A stretch of DNA of 64,000 nucleotides from Christiangramia bathymodioli (lineage in GTDB: Bacteria; Bacteroidota; Bacteroidia; Flavobacteriales; Flavobacteriaceae): assembly GCA_009735695.1 (NCBI GenBank), contig SRSL01000001.1:248048-312047 (forward strand). Reading direction: 5' to 3'. Position 1 is the first letter of the stretch. The number at the start of each line of letters is the position of its first letter. Below are positions 46,993-57,030 of the stretch, piece by piece. A program made the position numbers and the translations under genes. The notes under the pieces were generated by a model. The model saw nothing but the letters and a program-made list of their open reading frames with translations, was not told the DNA's origin and made no database searches.

Positions 46993-47439
46993 ATGGACAT
47001 TTTCAAGAACATCATGGTGGCGGTTGACTTTAATGACAGTATCGGGGAATTGATGACCTATGCTGAAAGTCTGGCGCAAAGATATGACTCGAAGATATGG
47101 GTATTGCATGTTGCCGAGCCCGAACCCGATTTTGTAGGATATGAGCCGGGGCCGCAATACATCAGGGATATCAAAGCAGAAGAATACCGGGAGGAGCATC
47201 GAAATCTTCAGGATATTTGTAAGAATTTCATCAGCGAGGAGGTTGAAGCTGAAGCTTTACTTATCCAGGGATCGACCGTTGAGACCGTCCTGGAAGAAGC
47301 TCAAAAGCTGGATGTAGACCTACTAATTGTGGGGACCCATAAATACAGTTTTCTGCACAACCTCTTACAGGAAAGCATTTCCATGGAACTGCTTAAAAAG
47401 GTAGAAATTCCCATGCTCACCATCCCAATCGATGATTAA
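46993..47439 (+). CDS. Universal stress protein
   Basis: A single-domain UspA-fold protein of 148 residues (IMVAVDFNDSIGELMTYAESLAQRY at the N terminus; VDLLIVGTHKYSFLHNLLQESIS). The ATP-binding GxxGxxGxxxxGSxS motif is degenerate (GTHKYSFLHNLLQESIS), so it may not bind ATP. Ends the three-gene unit before a strong terminator. Confidence 0.88.
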   Translation: MDIFKNIMVAVDFNDSIGELMTYAESLAQRYDSKIWVLHVAEPEPDFVGYEPGPQYIRDIKAEEYREEHRNLQDICKNFISEEVEAEALLIQGSTVETVLEEAQKLDVDLLIVGTHKYSFLHNLLQESISMELLKKVEIPMLTIPIDD

Positions 47440-47450
47440 AACAAATGCAA

Positions 47451-47478
47451 AATCCCCGAAGATATTCGGGGATTTTTT
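47451..47478 (+). terminator. Terminator after the universal stress protein gene
   Basis: AATCCCCGAA (47451-47460) and TTCGGGGATT (47465-47474) with a 4-base loop, followed by T. The next gene starts only 25 bases later. Confidence 0.9.
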
Positions 47479-47502
47479 ATTTTCACAAAAAACTCAAGCA
47501 TC

Positions 47503-48444
47503 GTGGAAACTGCAAGGCAAGGACTTCAACAGGTAGCAAAACGAATTCAACCGCATATTCACCGCACACCAGTGCTTACTTCCAGCTTAATAAATGAAAA
47601 AGCCGGAGCGGAACTGTTCTTTAAATGCGAGAATTTCCAAAGAATGGGAGCCTTTAAAATGAGGGGAGCGACCAACGCGATCTTAAATCTTTCCACAGAA
47701 AAACAGAAAAAAGGCGTGGTCACCCACTCCTCAGGAAATTTCGCCCAAGCCCTTTCCCTCGCGGCAAAAAGCCTGAATGTTCCTGCCTATATCGTGATGC
47801 CCGATTCGGCTCCTGAGGTAAAGAAAGCAGCGGTTCGCACTTATGGCGGGCAGATTACCGAATGCCCCTCCACTTTAAAAGATCGTGAGGAATCAGCTGA
47901 AAGAATCCAAAAAGAAACCGGAGCCACCTTTATCCATCCTTCCAACGATCTCGATGTGATCCTGGGTCAGGGCACTGCTGCCCTTGAATTACTGGAAGAC
48001 TATCCAGAGCTTGATATTATCGTAAGCCCTGTTGGCGGCGGCGGACTCATTGCCGGATCGGCCCTTGCGGTTAAGTACTTCGGAAAAAATTGTAAATGTA
48101 TAGGCGGCGAACCCATGGAAGCCGATGACGCCTGGAAATCCTTACAAAGCGGAAAGATCGAAACCAACGAATCGGCCAATACGATCGCGGACGGTTTAAA
48201 AACCCAGCTCGGCGACCAGAACTTCCCTATCATTTTGGAACATGTCGAAGAAATCATTAGGGTAACTGAAGACGAGATCAAGGCAGCTCTAAGGTTGATT
48301 TGGGAGCGTATGAAGATCATCGTGGAGCCTTCCAGTGCAGTAGCACTTGCTGCAGTTCTGAAAGAAAAAGACCGCTTCAAAAATAAAAAGATCGGCATCC
48401 TGATCTCGGGAGGTAATGTGGACCTTAGCCGATTACCTTTCTGA
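47503..48444 (+). CDS. Threonine/serine dehydratase or serine racemase-like PLP enzyme
   Basis: A fold-type II PLP enzyme of 313 residues: KCENFQRMGAFKMRGATNA holds the PLP lysine, then SSGNFAQALSLAA and GGGGLIAGSA for phosphate binding. Length and absence of a regulatory domain fit the serine racemase/catabolic threonine dehydratase group. It uses a GTG start at 47503 by family length; no ATG is suitable. The preceding terminator suggests its own promoter, which I could not identify. Confidence 0.88.
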   Translation: METARQGLQQVAKRIQPHIHRTPVLTSSLINEKAGAELFFKCENFQRMGAFKMRGATNAILNLSTEKQKKGVVTHSSGNFAQALSLAAKSLNVPAYIVMPDSAPEVKKAAVRTYGGQITECPSTLKDREESAERIQKETGATFIHPSNDLDVILGQGTAALELLEDYPELDIIVSPVGGGGLIAGSALAVKYFGKNCKCIGGEPMEADDAWKSLQSGKIETNESANTIADGLKTQLGDQNFPIILEHVEEIIRVTEDEIKAALRLIWERMKIIVEPSSAVALAAVLKEKDRFKNKKIGILISGGNVDLSRLPF

Positions 48445-48721
48445 TTGACAACTTCCTACATTGTTAAAATTACCAGAAACTAGCTTTCAGTAAATAGAAA
48501 GTTCCTGTATATTTAAGTGAATAAACCAACCCTACATGCTTAAATTTCTGGATTTCACATATCTCTTACCCCAATCTGGCAGCTCTTTTAAAAAATATAC
48601 TTTCAAAAAAAGGAACCTGCCAAAATTCACTGAAAACCATGATAAGCTGAATACTAATGGATAATTAATTTCAGAACCAAAGTAAATTTCGAAAATTCAA
48701 GGGGAACAAACAGCCAGATAA

Positions 48722-50533
48722 ATGGAATTGTATCTAACAGTCGCGATCATCATCATAGGAATTATCCTGTTCGTACGCGATTATTTCTCGATCGATACCA
48801 CCTCCATTCTGATCATGGCCCTTTTTATAGTTTCGGGTGTCCTTAGCCCGGAAGAAGGCTTTTCCGGATTTAACCATCCTGCTACCATTACGCTGGGATG
48901 TATGTTCGTGGTGAGTGCCGCGGTATTCAAGTCGGGGATAATCGATGGAATTAGCGCGAAGCTCATCAAGATCGCTCGAATCAATTATTTCCTGGCCCTG
49001 GTTTCTCTTTGCGGAACGGCAGCCGTACTTTCAGCATTTATCAATGATTCGGCCGTAGTGGCCATTCTTATTCCGGTAGCTTTACTGGTATGCCGGGAAG
49101 CGGGAATTAGTCCGTCAAGATTGCTAATTCCCATTTCATTTTCAGCCCTGTTCGGCGGCACGTGCACCCTTATTGGGACTTCAACCAACATCCTGGTAAG
49201 TAGCTACGCTGAAAAACTGGGTGTTGAAGGATTTGGTATGTTCGAATTTTCCCTGGCAGCGCTTTGTTTGATGACGATCGGCATGAGCTACATCCTTATT
49301 GTTGGCCCAATCATGCTTCCAAAACGAAGCTTGCCGGAACAAACCGGTTTAAAAACTGAAACTGAAAAATATATGGCCGAAATCAGGCTGCATGAAGAAT
49401 ATGATGATGTTGATCTGTCCATTTCAGAATCAAAACTGGTTAATGATTACAAGGTTCAGATTCTTCGGATCAAGAGAAAGCACTATAGGGTTTACGAAAT
49501 AAACGGTGAAACAATTCTTAGAGAAAACGACCTTGTTCGTATCCTGGTAGACCCGGTCAATATGGCCAAGATCAAGTTAAAAAAAGGAATTTCGGTTGTG
49601 GGAGATAAAGAAAATGCGGTGATCCCGGAACCTAACGACAGGATAAATGGGAAGCAGGAACCCCCGAAGGAAGAGAAAAAGGTATACGAGGTGATGATCC
49701 CGTATGGTTCGGAATTAGCAGGAAGATCGATAAAGGAACTTAACTTTAGAAGTACTTATTATGCTTCGGTTCTGGCCATCAGGCACCGCAAGGAAACCAT
49801 TACCCAGGATGTTTCGAATGTAGTGCTTCGGGAAGGTGACATGATGTTGCTTTTTGCTTCTGAAAAGGCCATAGCCATGCTGGCTTCAGAAAAACTGATC
49901 GTCACCCTTTCAGAATACCAGGGAAGAAGGGTAGACTATAAAAAGGCCATTCCTGCCTTGCTGATCGTAATTGGAGTAATTGGGGCGGCAGCCTTTAATC
50001 TTACTTCCATCCTCATCAGTGCCATGGTAGGAAGTTTACTAATCGTTACGCTCACTATATTAAAACCCCAGGAGGCCTACGAAGCCATCGAATGGAAGGT
50101 GATCTTTATGGTCGCCGGGGTGCTTTCGATGGGGAAAGCTTTGGAAAAAACGGGTGGTTCAGACATTATTTCGCAATATATTTATGAATCCCTGGGCGGC
50201 ATGGATCCACGCTATACCTTAAGCCTGATCTTTTTATTCACCTTCCTGTCCACGAACGTGTTATCCAGCAAAGCCGCGGCAGCCCTGATGACTCCTATCG
50301 TGATCAGCCTGGCCGAAGCTATGCAGCTTAGCGAAAAACCTTTTCTCATAGGAGTGATGTTTGCTTGCTCCCTTACTTTTATGACACCAGTTAGTTACCC
50401 GGTTAATACTATGGTATATGCTCCGGGAAATTATAAGTTCAGGGATTTTTTAAAGTTCGGAACTCCTCTTAACTTTATAATCTGGATCGCGGCATCGTTT
50501 ATAATTCCAATATTTTTTCCCTTTAAGGCATGA
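48722..50533 (+). CDS. SLC13-family permease with two TrkA-C domains
   Basis: A membrane transporter of 603 residues: N-terminal transmembrane half to about 205, two soluble TrkA-C (RCK_C) domains (about 215-290 and 320-395; PYGSELAGRSIKELNFRSTY), then the second transmembrane half. Conserved NDSAVVAILIPVA and TSTNILVSS match the SNT motifs of sodium-coupled divalent anion transporters. This architecture occurs in sulfate or dicarboxylate transporters, so sulfate import is possible given the nearby cys genes, but unproven. It overlaps the DUF202 gene by ATGA. The 277-base gap upstream shows no clear promoter or gene. Confidence 0.88.
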   Translation: MELYLTVAIIIIGIILFVRDYFSIDTTSILIMALFIVSGVLSPEEGFSGFNHPATITLGCMFVVSAAVFKSGIIDGISAKLIKIARINYFLALVSLCGTAAVLSAFINDSAVVAILIPVALLVCREAGISPSRLLIPISFSALFGGTCTLIGTSTNILVSSYAEKLGVEGFGMFEFSLAALCLMTIGMSYILIVGPIMLPKRSLPEQTGLKTETEKYMAEIRLHEEYDDVDLSISESKLVNDYKVQILRIKRKHYRVYEINGETILRENDLVRILVDPVNMAKIKLKKGISVVGDKENAVIPEPNDRINGKQEPPKEEKKVYEVMIPYGSELAGRSIKELNFRSTYYASVLAIRHRKETITQDVSNVVLREGDMMLLFASEKAIAMLASEKLIVTLSEYQGRRVDYKKAIPALLIVIGVIGAAAFNLTSILISAMVGSLLIVTLTILKPQEAYEAIEWKVIFMVAGVLSMGKALEKTGGSDIISQYIYESLGGMDPRYTLSLIFLFTFLSTNVLSSKAAAALMTPIVISLAEAMQLSEKPFLIGVMFACSLTFMTPVSYPVNTMVYAPGNYKFRDFLKFGTPLNFIIWIAASFIIPIFFPFKA

Positions 50534-50853
50534 GAAAAGTTAGATTACACAACCCTTTTAAAACAAGACTGATCGACGAAAAGCTCATCAGGGAGCACCT
50601 GGCCCTCGAGCGTACCAAGCTTGCCAATGAGCGCACCCTGCTTTCCTATATTCGCGCTTCGATCTATTTGCTTATCAGTGGTCTGGCCCTTTTACAGATC
50701 AAGGAGTACCAGGGCTATAGTTTGATGTGGGTGGGTTATTTATCTCTTTTCATCTGCATACTTTTTTTACTGGTTGGAGTTTCTCGCTATATTGCACTTG
50801 AAAGAAAGCTTAATAAACTTCTTAGACAAGACGATTCAAATCAGGATACCTAA
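50530..50853 (+). CDS. DUF202 membrane protein
   Basis: A protein of 107 residues of the DUF202/YidH family: LALERTKLANERTLLSYIRAS is the family signature, followed by two hydrophobic helices. It is translationally coupled to the SLC13 permease (ATGA) and to the next gene. Function unknown. Confidence 0.88.
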   Translation: MRKVRLHNPFKTRLIDEKLIREHLALERTKLANERTLLSYIRASIYLLISGLALLQIKEYQGYSLMWVGYLSLFICILFLLVGVSRYIALERKLNKLLRQDDSNQDT

Positions 50854-51210
50854 TTGCTCCAATCTATTGTTCATTACGGGCTGCATTTTGTCGTTATTGG
50901 CGGCATTGCTTTTATATATGACCGCCACAACTGGTTAAAATACTGGTTCATTTTGCTGACTACCATGCTGGTAGATCTTGACCATCTGCTGGCAGACCCC
51001 ATTTTTGACCCTGAAAGATGCGGTATAGGTTTCCACCCGTTGCATTCTGAAATTGCCATCACCGCTTATGTTCTTGGAATGATCTTTATAAAGCATAGGG
51101 TTTGGAAACTGGTTTTTATCGGACTCTTTTTTCATATGCTTACCGATTTTATAGATTGCATCTGGACCTATTCGAAGTGCGCTAGCTGTTTACAGGACAT
51201 CAGTTTCTAA
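50854..51210 (+). CDS. DUF6122 membrane protein
   Basis: A protein of 118 residues with several hydrophobic helices and conserved His/Asp pairs (HYGLHF, DLDHLLADPIFD, FHPLHSE, FHMLTDFIDC), resembling the DUF6122/metal-dependent-hydrolase-like membrane family. The frame has no ATG; it would start at TTG (50854) immediately after the DUF202 stop codon, so it is coupled. The metal-binding role is inferred from the pattern only. Confidence 0.8.
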   Translation: MLQSIVHYGLHFVVIGGIAFIYDRHNWLKYWFILLTTMLVDLDHLLADPIFDPERCGIGFHPLHSEIAITAYVLGMIFIKHRVWKLVFIGLFFHMLTDFIDCIWTYSKCASCLQDISF

Positions 51211-51365
51211 ATTTCAGCTTCCAAAAGCGCATCCCCTGAAAATAGATTTTTTAACGTATCTACGTAGTTCAGAAATCACTGTTTTATCTTTATTCTATTA
51301 TCTTTACAGCTTTGAAAAAAACCGATACTTAACCACCTAATCTAAGCAGGCGAAAACTTTAAACT

Positions 51366-51980
51366 ATGCATGTAGCCATTGCAGGAAACATAGGGGCCGG
51401 AAAGACAACCCTTACTAAATTACTTGCAAAACATTATAATTGGGAACCTCAATTCGAGGATGTTCTCGAAAATCCGTATCTCGAGGATTTTTATAACAAA
51501 ATGGAGCGCTGGTCGTTTAACTTACAGATCTACTTCCTGAATAGCCGTTTCCGGCAGATCCTTCAATTCAGAGAAAGCGGAAAAAAGATCATTCAGGATC
51601 GTACGATTTATGAGGATGCCTATATTTTTGCGCCAAACCTGCATGCGATGGGATTGATGACTAATCGGGATTTTGAGAATTACAAATCCCTTTTCGATTT
51701 GATGGAAAGCGTGGTTCAGGGTCCAGATCTTTTAATTTATCTTAGAAGCAGCATCCCAAACCTGGTTTCCCAGATCCACAGCCGGGGTAGAGATTACGAG
51801 AATTCGATCTCTATAGATTACCTGAGCAGGTTGAATGAACGATATGAAGCCTGGGTTCATGATTATGACAAGGGCAATTTGTTGATTATTGATGTAGACA
51901 ATATTAATTTTGTTGACAATCCGGAAGATCTTGGAGGAATAATCAACAGGATAGATGGAGAAATTCACGGACTATTTTAA
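51366..51980 (+). CDS. Deoxynucleoside kinase
   Basis: A protein of 204 residues that phosphorylates deoxynucleosides for salvage. P-loop GNIGAGKT at 7-14, the catalytic/ERS-like DRTIYEDAYIFA, and a lid with RGRDYENSISIDYLSRLNERYE. Closest to deoxyguanosine/deoxyadenosine kinase group by size; base preference cannot be read. It is 13 bases upstream of the hydroxylase gene. Confidence 0.92.
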   Translation: MHVAIAGNIGAGKTTLTKLLAKHYNWEPQFEDVLENPYLEDFYNKMERWSFNLQIYFLNSRFRQILQFRESGKKIIQDRTIYEDAYIFAPNLHAMGLMTNRDFENYKSLFDLMESVVQGPDLLIYLRSSIPNLVSQIHSRGRDYENSISIDYLSRLNERYEAWVHDYDKGNLLIIDVDNINFVDNPEDLGGIINRIDGEIHGLF

Positions 51981-51992
51981 CCAAAACAAACT

Positions 51993-52661
51993 ATGGAATC
52001 TACAAAACTAAAAAGACCAAAGCATAAGGGTTCGCCGCAGTTATTCAAGAATCCAATTCTTGAAAAATTAACGCATACGCATATTTCAATTCCATTGATC
52101 ATTTTTGGAGTCATTTCGGCCGCCTTAATCTATTATGGAATCATTGAAAAAGGCTTCCAGGTACCTGAAATGGTGTTGCTGTTCTTCGCAGGACTTTTCT
52201 TTTTCACCCTGGTTGAATATTTAATGCACAGGTATCTGTATCATATCCCGGCCACTACGCCACGAAAGCAAAAGATTTCCTATACCATGCATGGGGTGCA
52301 CCACGATTACCCGAAAGATAAATCAAGGCTGGCCATGCCACCGGTTTTAAGCCTGGTGATCGCCACTGTTCTTTTCATTATCTATCGTGCGGTTCTTGGT
52401 GATTACGTGTTTGGATTTCTTGCAGGTTTCCTGATTGGATATGCCGGTTATCTTGCAGTGCATTATTCGGTACATGCATTCAAAGTTCCTGGTAACTTTT
52501 TAAAGACTCTCTGGCATCATCATAGTATTCACCATTATCGCGAGCCAGATCGCGCATTTGGAGTATCTTCTCCACTTTGGGATCATATCTTCGGAACCAT
52601 GCCAAGAAAATCTCCAAAAAGCAAAAGAGCTGCCGTTGGTACGAGTATCGACCCGAGCTAA
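51993..52661 (+). CDS. Fatty acid hydroxylase / sterol desaturase superfamily protein
   Basis: A di-iron membrane enzyme of 222 residues with the histidine boxes HRYLYH, HGVHHD, HYSVHAF and HHHSIHH and about four membrane helices. The arrangement fits fatty acid 2-hydroxylase-like proteins, which in this phylum would act on sphingolipid or sulfonolipid acyl chains (inference). It ends at a bidirectional terminator. Confidence 0.88.
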   Translation: MESTKLKRPKHKGSPQLFKNPILEKLTHTHISIPLIIFGVISAALIYYGIIEKGFQVPEMVLLFFAGLFFFTLVEYLMHRYLYHIPATTPRKQKISYTMHGVHHDYPKDKSRLAMPPVLSLVIATVLFIIYRAVLGDYVFGFLAGFLIGYAGYLAVHYSVHAFKVPGNFLKTLWHHHSIHHYREPDRAFGVSSPLWDHIFGTMPRKSPKSKRAAVGTSIDPS

Positions 52662-52678
52662 AAACAGAATAAATCTTG

Positions 52679-52708
52679 AAAAAATCCCGGCCAGGCCGGG
52701 ATTTTTTT
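52679..52708. terminator. Bidirectional terminator
   Basis: AAAATCCCGGCC and GGCCGGGATTTT flank one base, with T runs on both strands. It ends the plus-strand hydroxylase gene and the minus-strand App1 gene, whose stop codon lies inside it. Confidence 0.92.
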
Positions 52709-53744
52709 ATTGGATGAATCCGTTATCGCGGGCATGCTTTTCGGCTTCATTGGAGTCATTAGCCAGCAAAACCGGGACCGTATCAAAATTATCGATAAGG
52801 CTTCGAACGCGCTGCATCCTTTTTTTATGGGTCACGCTTCGAAGATAAATGGCTAAGATCCTATCGGAAAACTGAGCGGCAATCTCAGTATAAATACTGG
52901 CATCGTGCTCGCCGCTATCCCCGATAAGGATAAATTTCAAATCTGGATAGGTCTTCAGGATATTGGTGATTTCCTTTTGTTTATGGGGCTTTTCCGGCTT
53001 CAGGGTTCCGTCGAAAGGAGTTCTGAAATCCCGCAAAAGGATTGGCCCCTTCGGAAATTTGTTATAATCCAGGAAAAGTTTGAGGTATTCGTACAGATTC
53101 CATGGGCTGTTGCTCAGGTAAAACATGGGATTCTTGTTCTTTCCGCTCTTACCCTTATGAAGTTTCTGATACAGGTCTGGAGCACCTTTCAAAGGAATTC
53201 TCTTATAGGCATTGGTGAGCAGGGAATTCTTCAGCAGGCGCCATTTAAGAAATGATGTAACGCCAGTTTGCAGGATCGTGTCGTCGATATCGCTTATAAC
53301 CCCAAATTCTGCATCAACCGACGGAATTAAAAATTCACCCCTGAATGGATTCGCCAGTAAATGGGTTCCGTCTTCAACAGGACTTCGGTAATAGATCTCA
53401 TAGGGCACCCAGCCTTCATCATCGGTATCTCTGGCCAGGTTTTCTTCCATTGTCTTATCGAACAGGAAATAGCCTTCAGCATTTGTTTTGGCCCTTAACT
53501 GAAGTTGCTCCGGGATTTGAAGCTCTACCTCCACGTCAGGAATCTCAAAACTGTCGAACTGCTTCCAGGTATTCTTTAATGTCTTATAAAGAGATTGATC
53601 CTTTACGATCTTCAGAGGCTCGTTATCCAGCACCCTTCCTTTAACGTAGAGATGAGAATAGGTTCCGTAACTTCGATACGGCGTAATATAGATCTGTTCG
53701 AGATTATTGTATCTTCCTATAAGTTTTTTGAAACGTTTGATCAT
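52707..53744 (-). CDS. App1-family phosphatidate phosphatase-like protein
   Basis: A protein of 345 residues with the DUF2183/App1 catalytic domain: DIDDT at 152-156 is the HAD-type DxDxT nucleophile, and LIGDSGEHDASIYTEIA supplies the second acidic motif. Yeast App1 is a Mg-dependent phosphatidate phosphatase; bacterial substrates are not known. No signal peptide is evident. It lies downstream of ligD with a 67-base gap. Confidence 0.88.
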   Translation of the reverse strand: MIKRFKKLIGRYNNLEQIYITPYRSYGTYSHLYVKGRVLDNEPLKIVKDQSLYKTLKNTWKQFDSFEIPDVEVELQIPEQLQLRAKTNAEGYFLFDKTMEENLARDTDDEGWVPYEIYYRSPVEDGTHLLANPFRGEFLIPSVDAEFGVISDIDDTILQTGVTSFLKWRLLKNSLLTNAYKRIPLKGAPDLYQKLHKGKSGKNKNPMFYLSNSPWNLYEYLKLFLDYNKFPKGPILLRDFRTPFDGTLKPEKPHKQKEITNILKTYPDLKFILIGDSGEHDASIYTEIAAQFSDRILAIYLRSVTHKKRMQRVRSLIDNFDTVPVLLANDSNEAEKHARDNGFIQ

Positions 53745-53811
53745 TCAGCAATAGCTTTGTTTTCAATTTAGTTTTAAATCTGAAAAGCCATGAAGTGGAG
53801 GGTCTATTTTA

Positions 53812-56256
53812 TCAAATTTTTAAGTCATTTAGCCGTTCCAGGGCTTTTTCCATATCCAACCCTTTTTTGAGAACATCCCGAAACAGGTCTCCTTTCTGCT
53901 CCAGCCTTTCTGCCATATTATTAATATTGAAGTCACTTATTTTGAGACCCTTTTTCAATTCATTCCATTCTATTGGCGCAGAAACCGTAGCGCCTGGTTT
54001 AGGCCTTACACAATATACCGAAGCTAGGCTTTGGCCTCTCCTATTCTGAAGATAATCCAGGTAGATCTTATCTCCTCGCTTTTTCAGGTTGCGCTCCATG
54101 CTGGTAAGCGAAGACAGCTTTTCCTTGATAAAATAGCAGATGAGTTTAGTAAAATTTCGAGCTTCTTCATAGGTGTATTGTGCCTGCAACGGAATGTAGA
54201 TATGCAATCCGCTGGAACCACTCGTCTTACAACAGGCGGTGATATTTGCCAATTCCAGGATCTCCCTGGCAGCATGCGCCACTTCGATCACTTCGTCAAA
54301 AGTGTTTTTTTCAGAGGGGTCGAGGTCTATCACCGTGTAATCGGGATTTTCAAGATTGCCAATTCGGGAATTCCATGGATTCACTTCGATACAACCCAGG
54401 TTGGCCATATATAAGAGGTTGGCTTCATTCTGGCAAAGCATATATTCTATCTGCTTTTTAGCCGATTTGGAGTCAATACTCACTGTTTCGATCCAGCCGG
54501 GAAGATCAGCTGTATCTTTCTGGTAAAAACCTTCGGAAGTAATTCCATTAGGATGCCGATGCAGGTTTTGAGGCCGGTCTTTGAGATAAGGAAGGATAAA
54601 ATCTGAAATGTTCAGATAATAATCGATGAGGTCATATTTAGTAAATCCTGAGTCTGGCCAGTAAACCTTATCCAGGTTGCTCAGAGGCACCTGAATTCCC
54701 CCTACGTTCAAATGTCCCGGTTTTTCTGAGGAATCAGCTTCAGACTTCATCTTTACTTCCTTGGTAACAATTTGACCCATATTGGCCTCGTCAAGGCCTT
54801 TATCTTCCCGAAGCCCTTTATAAACCGGGTGACGCAAACTGCCGTTTCGGGTCATTTCAGAGTAGGAAACCTCGCAGACCAGCTGTGGATTTAACCAAAC
54901 CGGTTTTCTGCCTTTCAGATTGATGCTTTCCTCGAACGGACTATTTTTGGATTCTAAAGATTTAAACCTTTTTAAAAGTTCCTTTTTCGTTTTCTCTGAA
55001 AATCCCGAGCCACAATTGCCGATATAACCTAGCCTGTCATCCTTATAAATTCCCAAAATAAGCGATTTAAAGGCCGAATCTTCTGAAGTAGTGTAACCAC
55101 AAATGATGGCTTCCAAGCTCTTAACCGCCTTGATCTTAAGCCAGCTTTCGCTTCTGTAGCCGGGGGTGTAGACTGAATCAGCTTTTTTTGCGATCACTCC
55201 TTCCATCCCTGCATCGATGGCCTTTTGATAAAAGGTGTTTCCCATTCCTTCCAGGTGTTCACAGTAGAAGGTGTGATACGTATGTTCGATCACCTCTTCG
55301 ATAAGTGATTTTCGCTGGATAAGAGGCAGGTTCATCATGTTCATGTCGTTAAGCCATAGCATATCAAACACGTAAAACCGCAGTTCCCCCAGGGTTTTTT
55401 CATCGTAATTCTGAAGTTTCTGAAAATCTGGAATCCCTTTCTTATCAACTACCACCACTTCCCCGTCCAGGATCACATCGTTTTCGAGTTGTTCCAGGTC
55501 GCGTACCAGCCTGCTGAATTTTTCATTGAAAGAAATTCCATTTCTTGAAAACAACTGCACTTCGCCATTTTTGATATTGGCGATCACCCGATAGCCATCC
55601 CACTTCAATTCATAGATCCAGGCCGGGTCGTTGAAAATTTCCCTGGCCGGGGTGGCAAGCATGGGTTGAACGTTAGCTTCAGGTTGCGGACTTTTCTCAG
55701 GCTTTGCTACCGTTTCTTTTAAAGCTGAACCGGGTACATAATCTTCGGCGTTATAATCCAGATCTGTAGAATATTCGTCGTTTTTTTTGATTAGCAGCCA
55801 CTGGTTATTTTTTTCTCCACTTCCGGTGCGCACAAGGGCAAATTTTCCCTTTAGCCTGTCACCCGAAAATTCCAGTTTCAGGTCTCCCTTTTTATATTGC
55901 CTTAGAAGTTCTTCAGAATTTCCAGCTTCGGTTTGATAAGTCCCCTGATCCCAAATATGCATTTCACCCGCACCGTAATTTCCTTTAGGAATGGTTCCTT
56001 CAAAATCTAAATATTCAATGGGGTGATCTTCTGTATGGACAGCCAGACGCTTGTCCTTTGGATTCATGGATGGGCCTTTTGGTACTGCCCAGCTTTTCAG
56101 GGTGCCCTCAATTTCCAGCCTCAGGTCATAATGCAACCTGCTCGCCTGGTGTCTTTGAACAACAAATCGTAACTGGTTGGTTCCTTTTTTAAAGGATCCT
56201 TTGGGTTCGGGAGTTTTTGTGAAATCCCGTTTCTTGAGATATTCATCCAGGCTCAT
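53812..56256 (-). CDS. ligD: DNA ligase D (non-homologous end joining)
   Basis: A three-domain protein of 814 residues. Residues 1-160 are the 3'-phosphoesterase domain (RHQASRLHYDLRLE with H36 and H42), about 195-500 the ATP-dependent ligase with nucleotidyl lysine K218 in KWDGYR, and about 525-805 the primase/polymerase domain (VIDLDPSE, SGSSGLHIYIPL). It seals double-strand breaks bridged by Ku, acting as polymerase, end-processing enzyme and ligase. It starts directly after the Ku stop, forming a compact NHEJ operon. Confidence 0.97.
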   Translation of the reverse strand: MSLDEYLKKRDFTKTPEPKGSFKKGTNQLRFVVQRHQASRLHYDLRLEIEGTLKSWAVPKGPSMNPKDKRLAVHTEDHPIEYLDFEGTIPKGNYGAGEMHIWDQGTYQTEAGNSEELLRQYKKGDLKLEFSGDRLKGKFALVRTGSGEKNNQWLLIKKNDEYSTDLDYNAEDYVPGSALKETVAKPEKSPQPEANVQPMLATPAREIFNDPAWIYELKWDGYRVIANIKNGEVQLFSRNGISFNEKFSRLVRDLEQLENDVILDGEVVVVDKKGIPDFQKLQNYDEKTLGELRFYVFDMLWLNDMNMMNLPLIQRKSLIEEVIEHTYHTFYCEHLEGMGNTFYQKAIDAGMEGVIAKKADSVYTPGYRSESWLKIKAVKSLEAIICGYTTSEDSAFKSLILGIYKDDRLGYIGNCGSGFSEKTKKELLKRFKSLESKNSPFEESINLKGRKPVWLNPQLVCEVSYSEMTRNGSLRHPVYKGLREDKGLDEANMGQIVTKEVKMKSEADSSEKPGHLNVGGIQVPLSNLDKVYWPDSGFTKYDLIDYYLNISDFILPYLKDRPQNLHRHPNGITSEGFYQKDTADLPGWIETVSIDSKSAKKQIEYMLCQNEANLLYMANLGCIEVNPWNSRIGNLENPDYTVIDLDPSEKNTFDEVIEVAHAAREILELANITACCKTSGSSGLHIYIPLQAQYTYEEARNFTKLICYFIKEKLSSLTSMERNLKKRGDKIYLDYLQNRRGQSLASVYCVRPKPGATVSAPIEWNELKKGLKISDFNINNMAERLEQKGDLFRDVLKKGLDMEKALERLNDLKI

Positions 56257-57030
56257 TTAGGAAGCTTTGGACTTTTTCTTTTTCAAACTTTCCCTGAGCT
56301 TCTCCATAAGATCTTTTGCCTGGGTTGGTTTGGTATCGAAATCTTCTACCTCGGCTACTTTTCCGGTGGCTTTGGATTCAATAATCTTCATTAGCTGATC
56401 ATTGTAAACATCTTTATATTTTTTGAAATCGAAATCTTCGGTATACTGTTCAATAAGCGAAATAGCCATGTCTACTTCCTTTTTATTCACCTTGCTTTTG
56501 GAAAGTTTTAGGTCTGCCGGATCCCTGATCTCTTCTTCGAACCGAATCACATGCAAAACCAGCGCATTCTTATAGATCCCAACCAGGCTGAGATGTTCTT
56601 TTTGGCGCATAACAAATGTCGCCACACCCAGTTTTCCGGTTTTTTTCAGGGCGTCTCTTAGCAGGTTATAAGATTTACCACCATCTTTTTGAGGCTCCAG
56701 GAAATAAGGTTTTTTAAAAAGCACATCGGCTACTTCAGATTCATCAATGAATTCTTCAATATCGATGGTTTTGCTCTTTTTCATATTGGCTTTTTCAAAG
56801 TCTTCCTTTTCCAGGACTACATAGCCTTCATCTTTTTTGAATCCCTTGACGATATCCTTCCACTCTACTTCTTTCCCGGTTTTCTCGTTTACCCTTTTAT
56901 ACCGAATTCGTTCCTGATCCCTGCGATCAAGCATATCAAGATCCAGCCTCCTGTCTTCAGAGCCTGAATACAGTTTCACCGGGATAGAAACCAGCCCGAA
57001 GCTAATAGAACCATTCCAGATCGATCTCAT
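56257..57030 (-). CDS. ku: Ku protein
   Basis: A bacterial Ku homodimer subunit of 257 residues (MRSIWNGSISFGLVSIPVKLY start, conserved core GYVVLEKEDF). It binds DNA ends and recruits LigD. The C-terminal tail is Lys-rich (KKKKS), as in other bacterial Ku proteins that contact DNA there. It overlaps the small upstream gene by four bases and is followed at once by ligD. Confidence 0.97.
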   Translation of the reverse strand: MRSIWNGSISFGLVSIPVKLYSGSEDRRLDLDMLDRRDQERIRYKRVNEKTGKEVEWKDIVKGFKKDEGYVVLEKEDFEKANMKKSKTIDIEEFIDESEVADVLFKKPYFLEPQKDGGKSYNLLRDALKKTGKLGVATFVMRQKEHLSLVGIYKNALVLHVIRFEEEIRDPADLKLSKSKVNKKEVDMAISLIEQYTEDFDFKKYKDVYNDQLMKIIESKATGKVAEVEDFDTKPTQAKDLMEKLRESLKKKKSKAS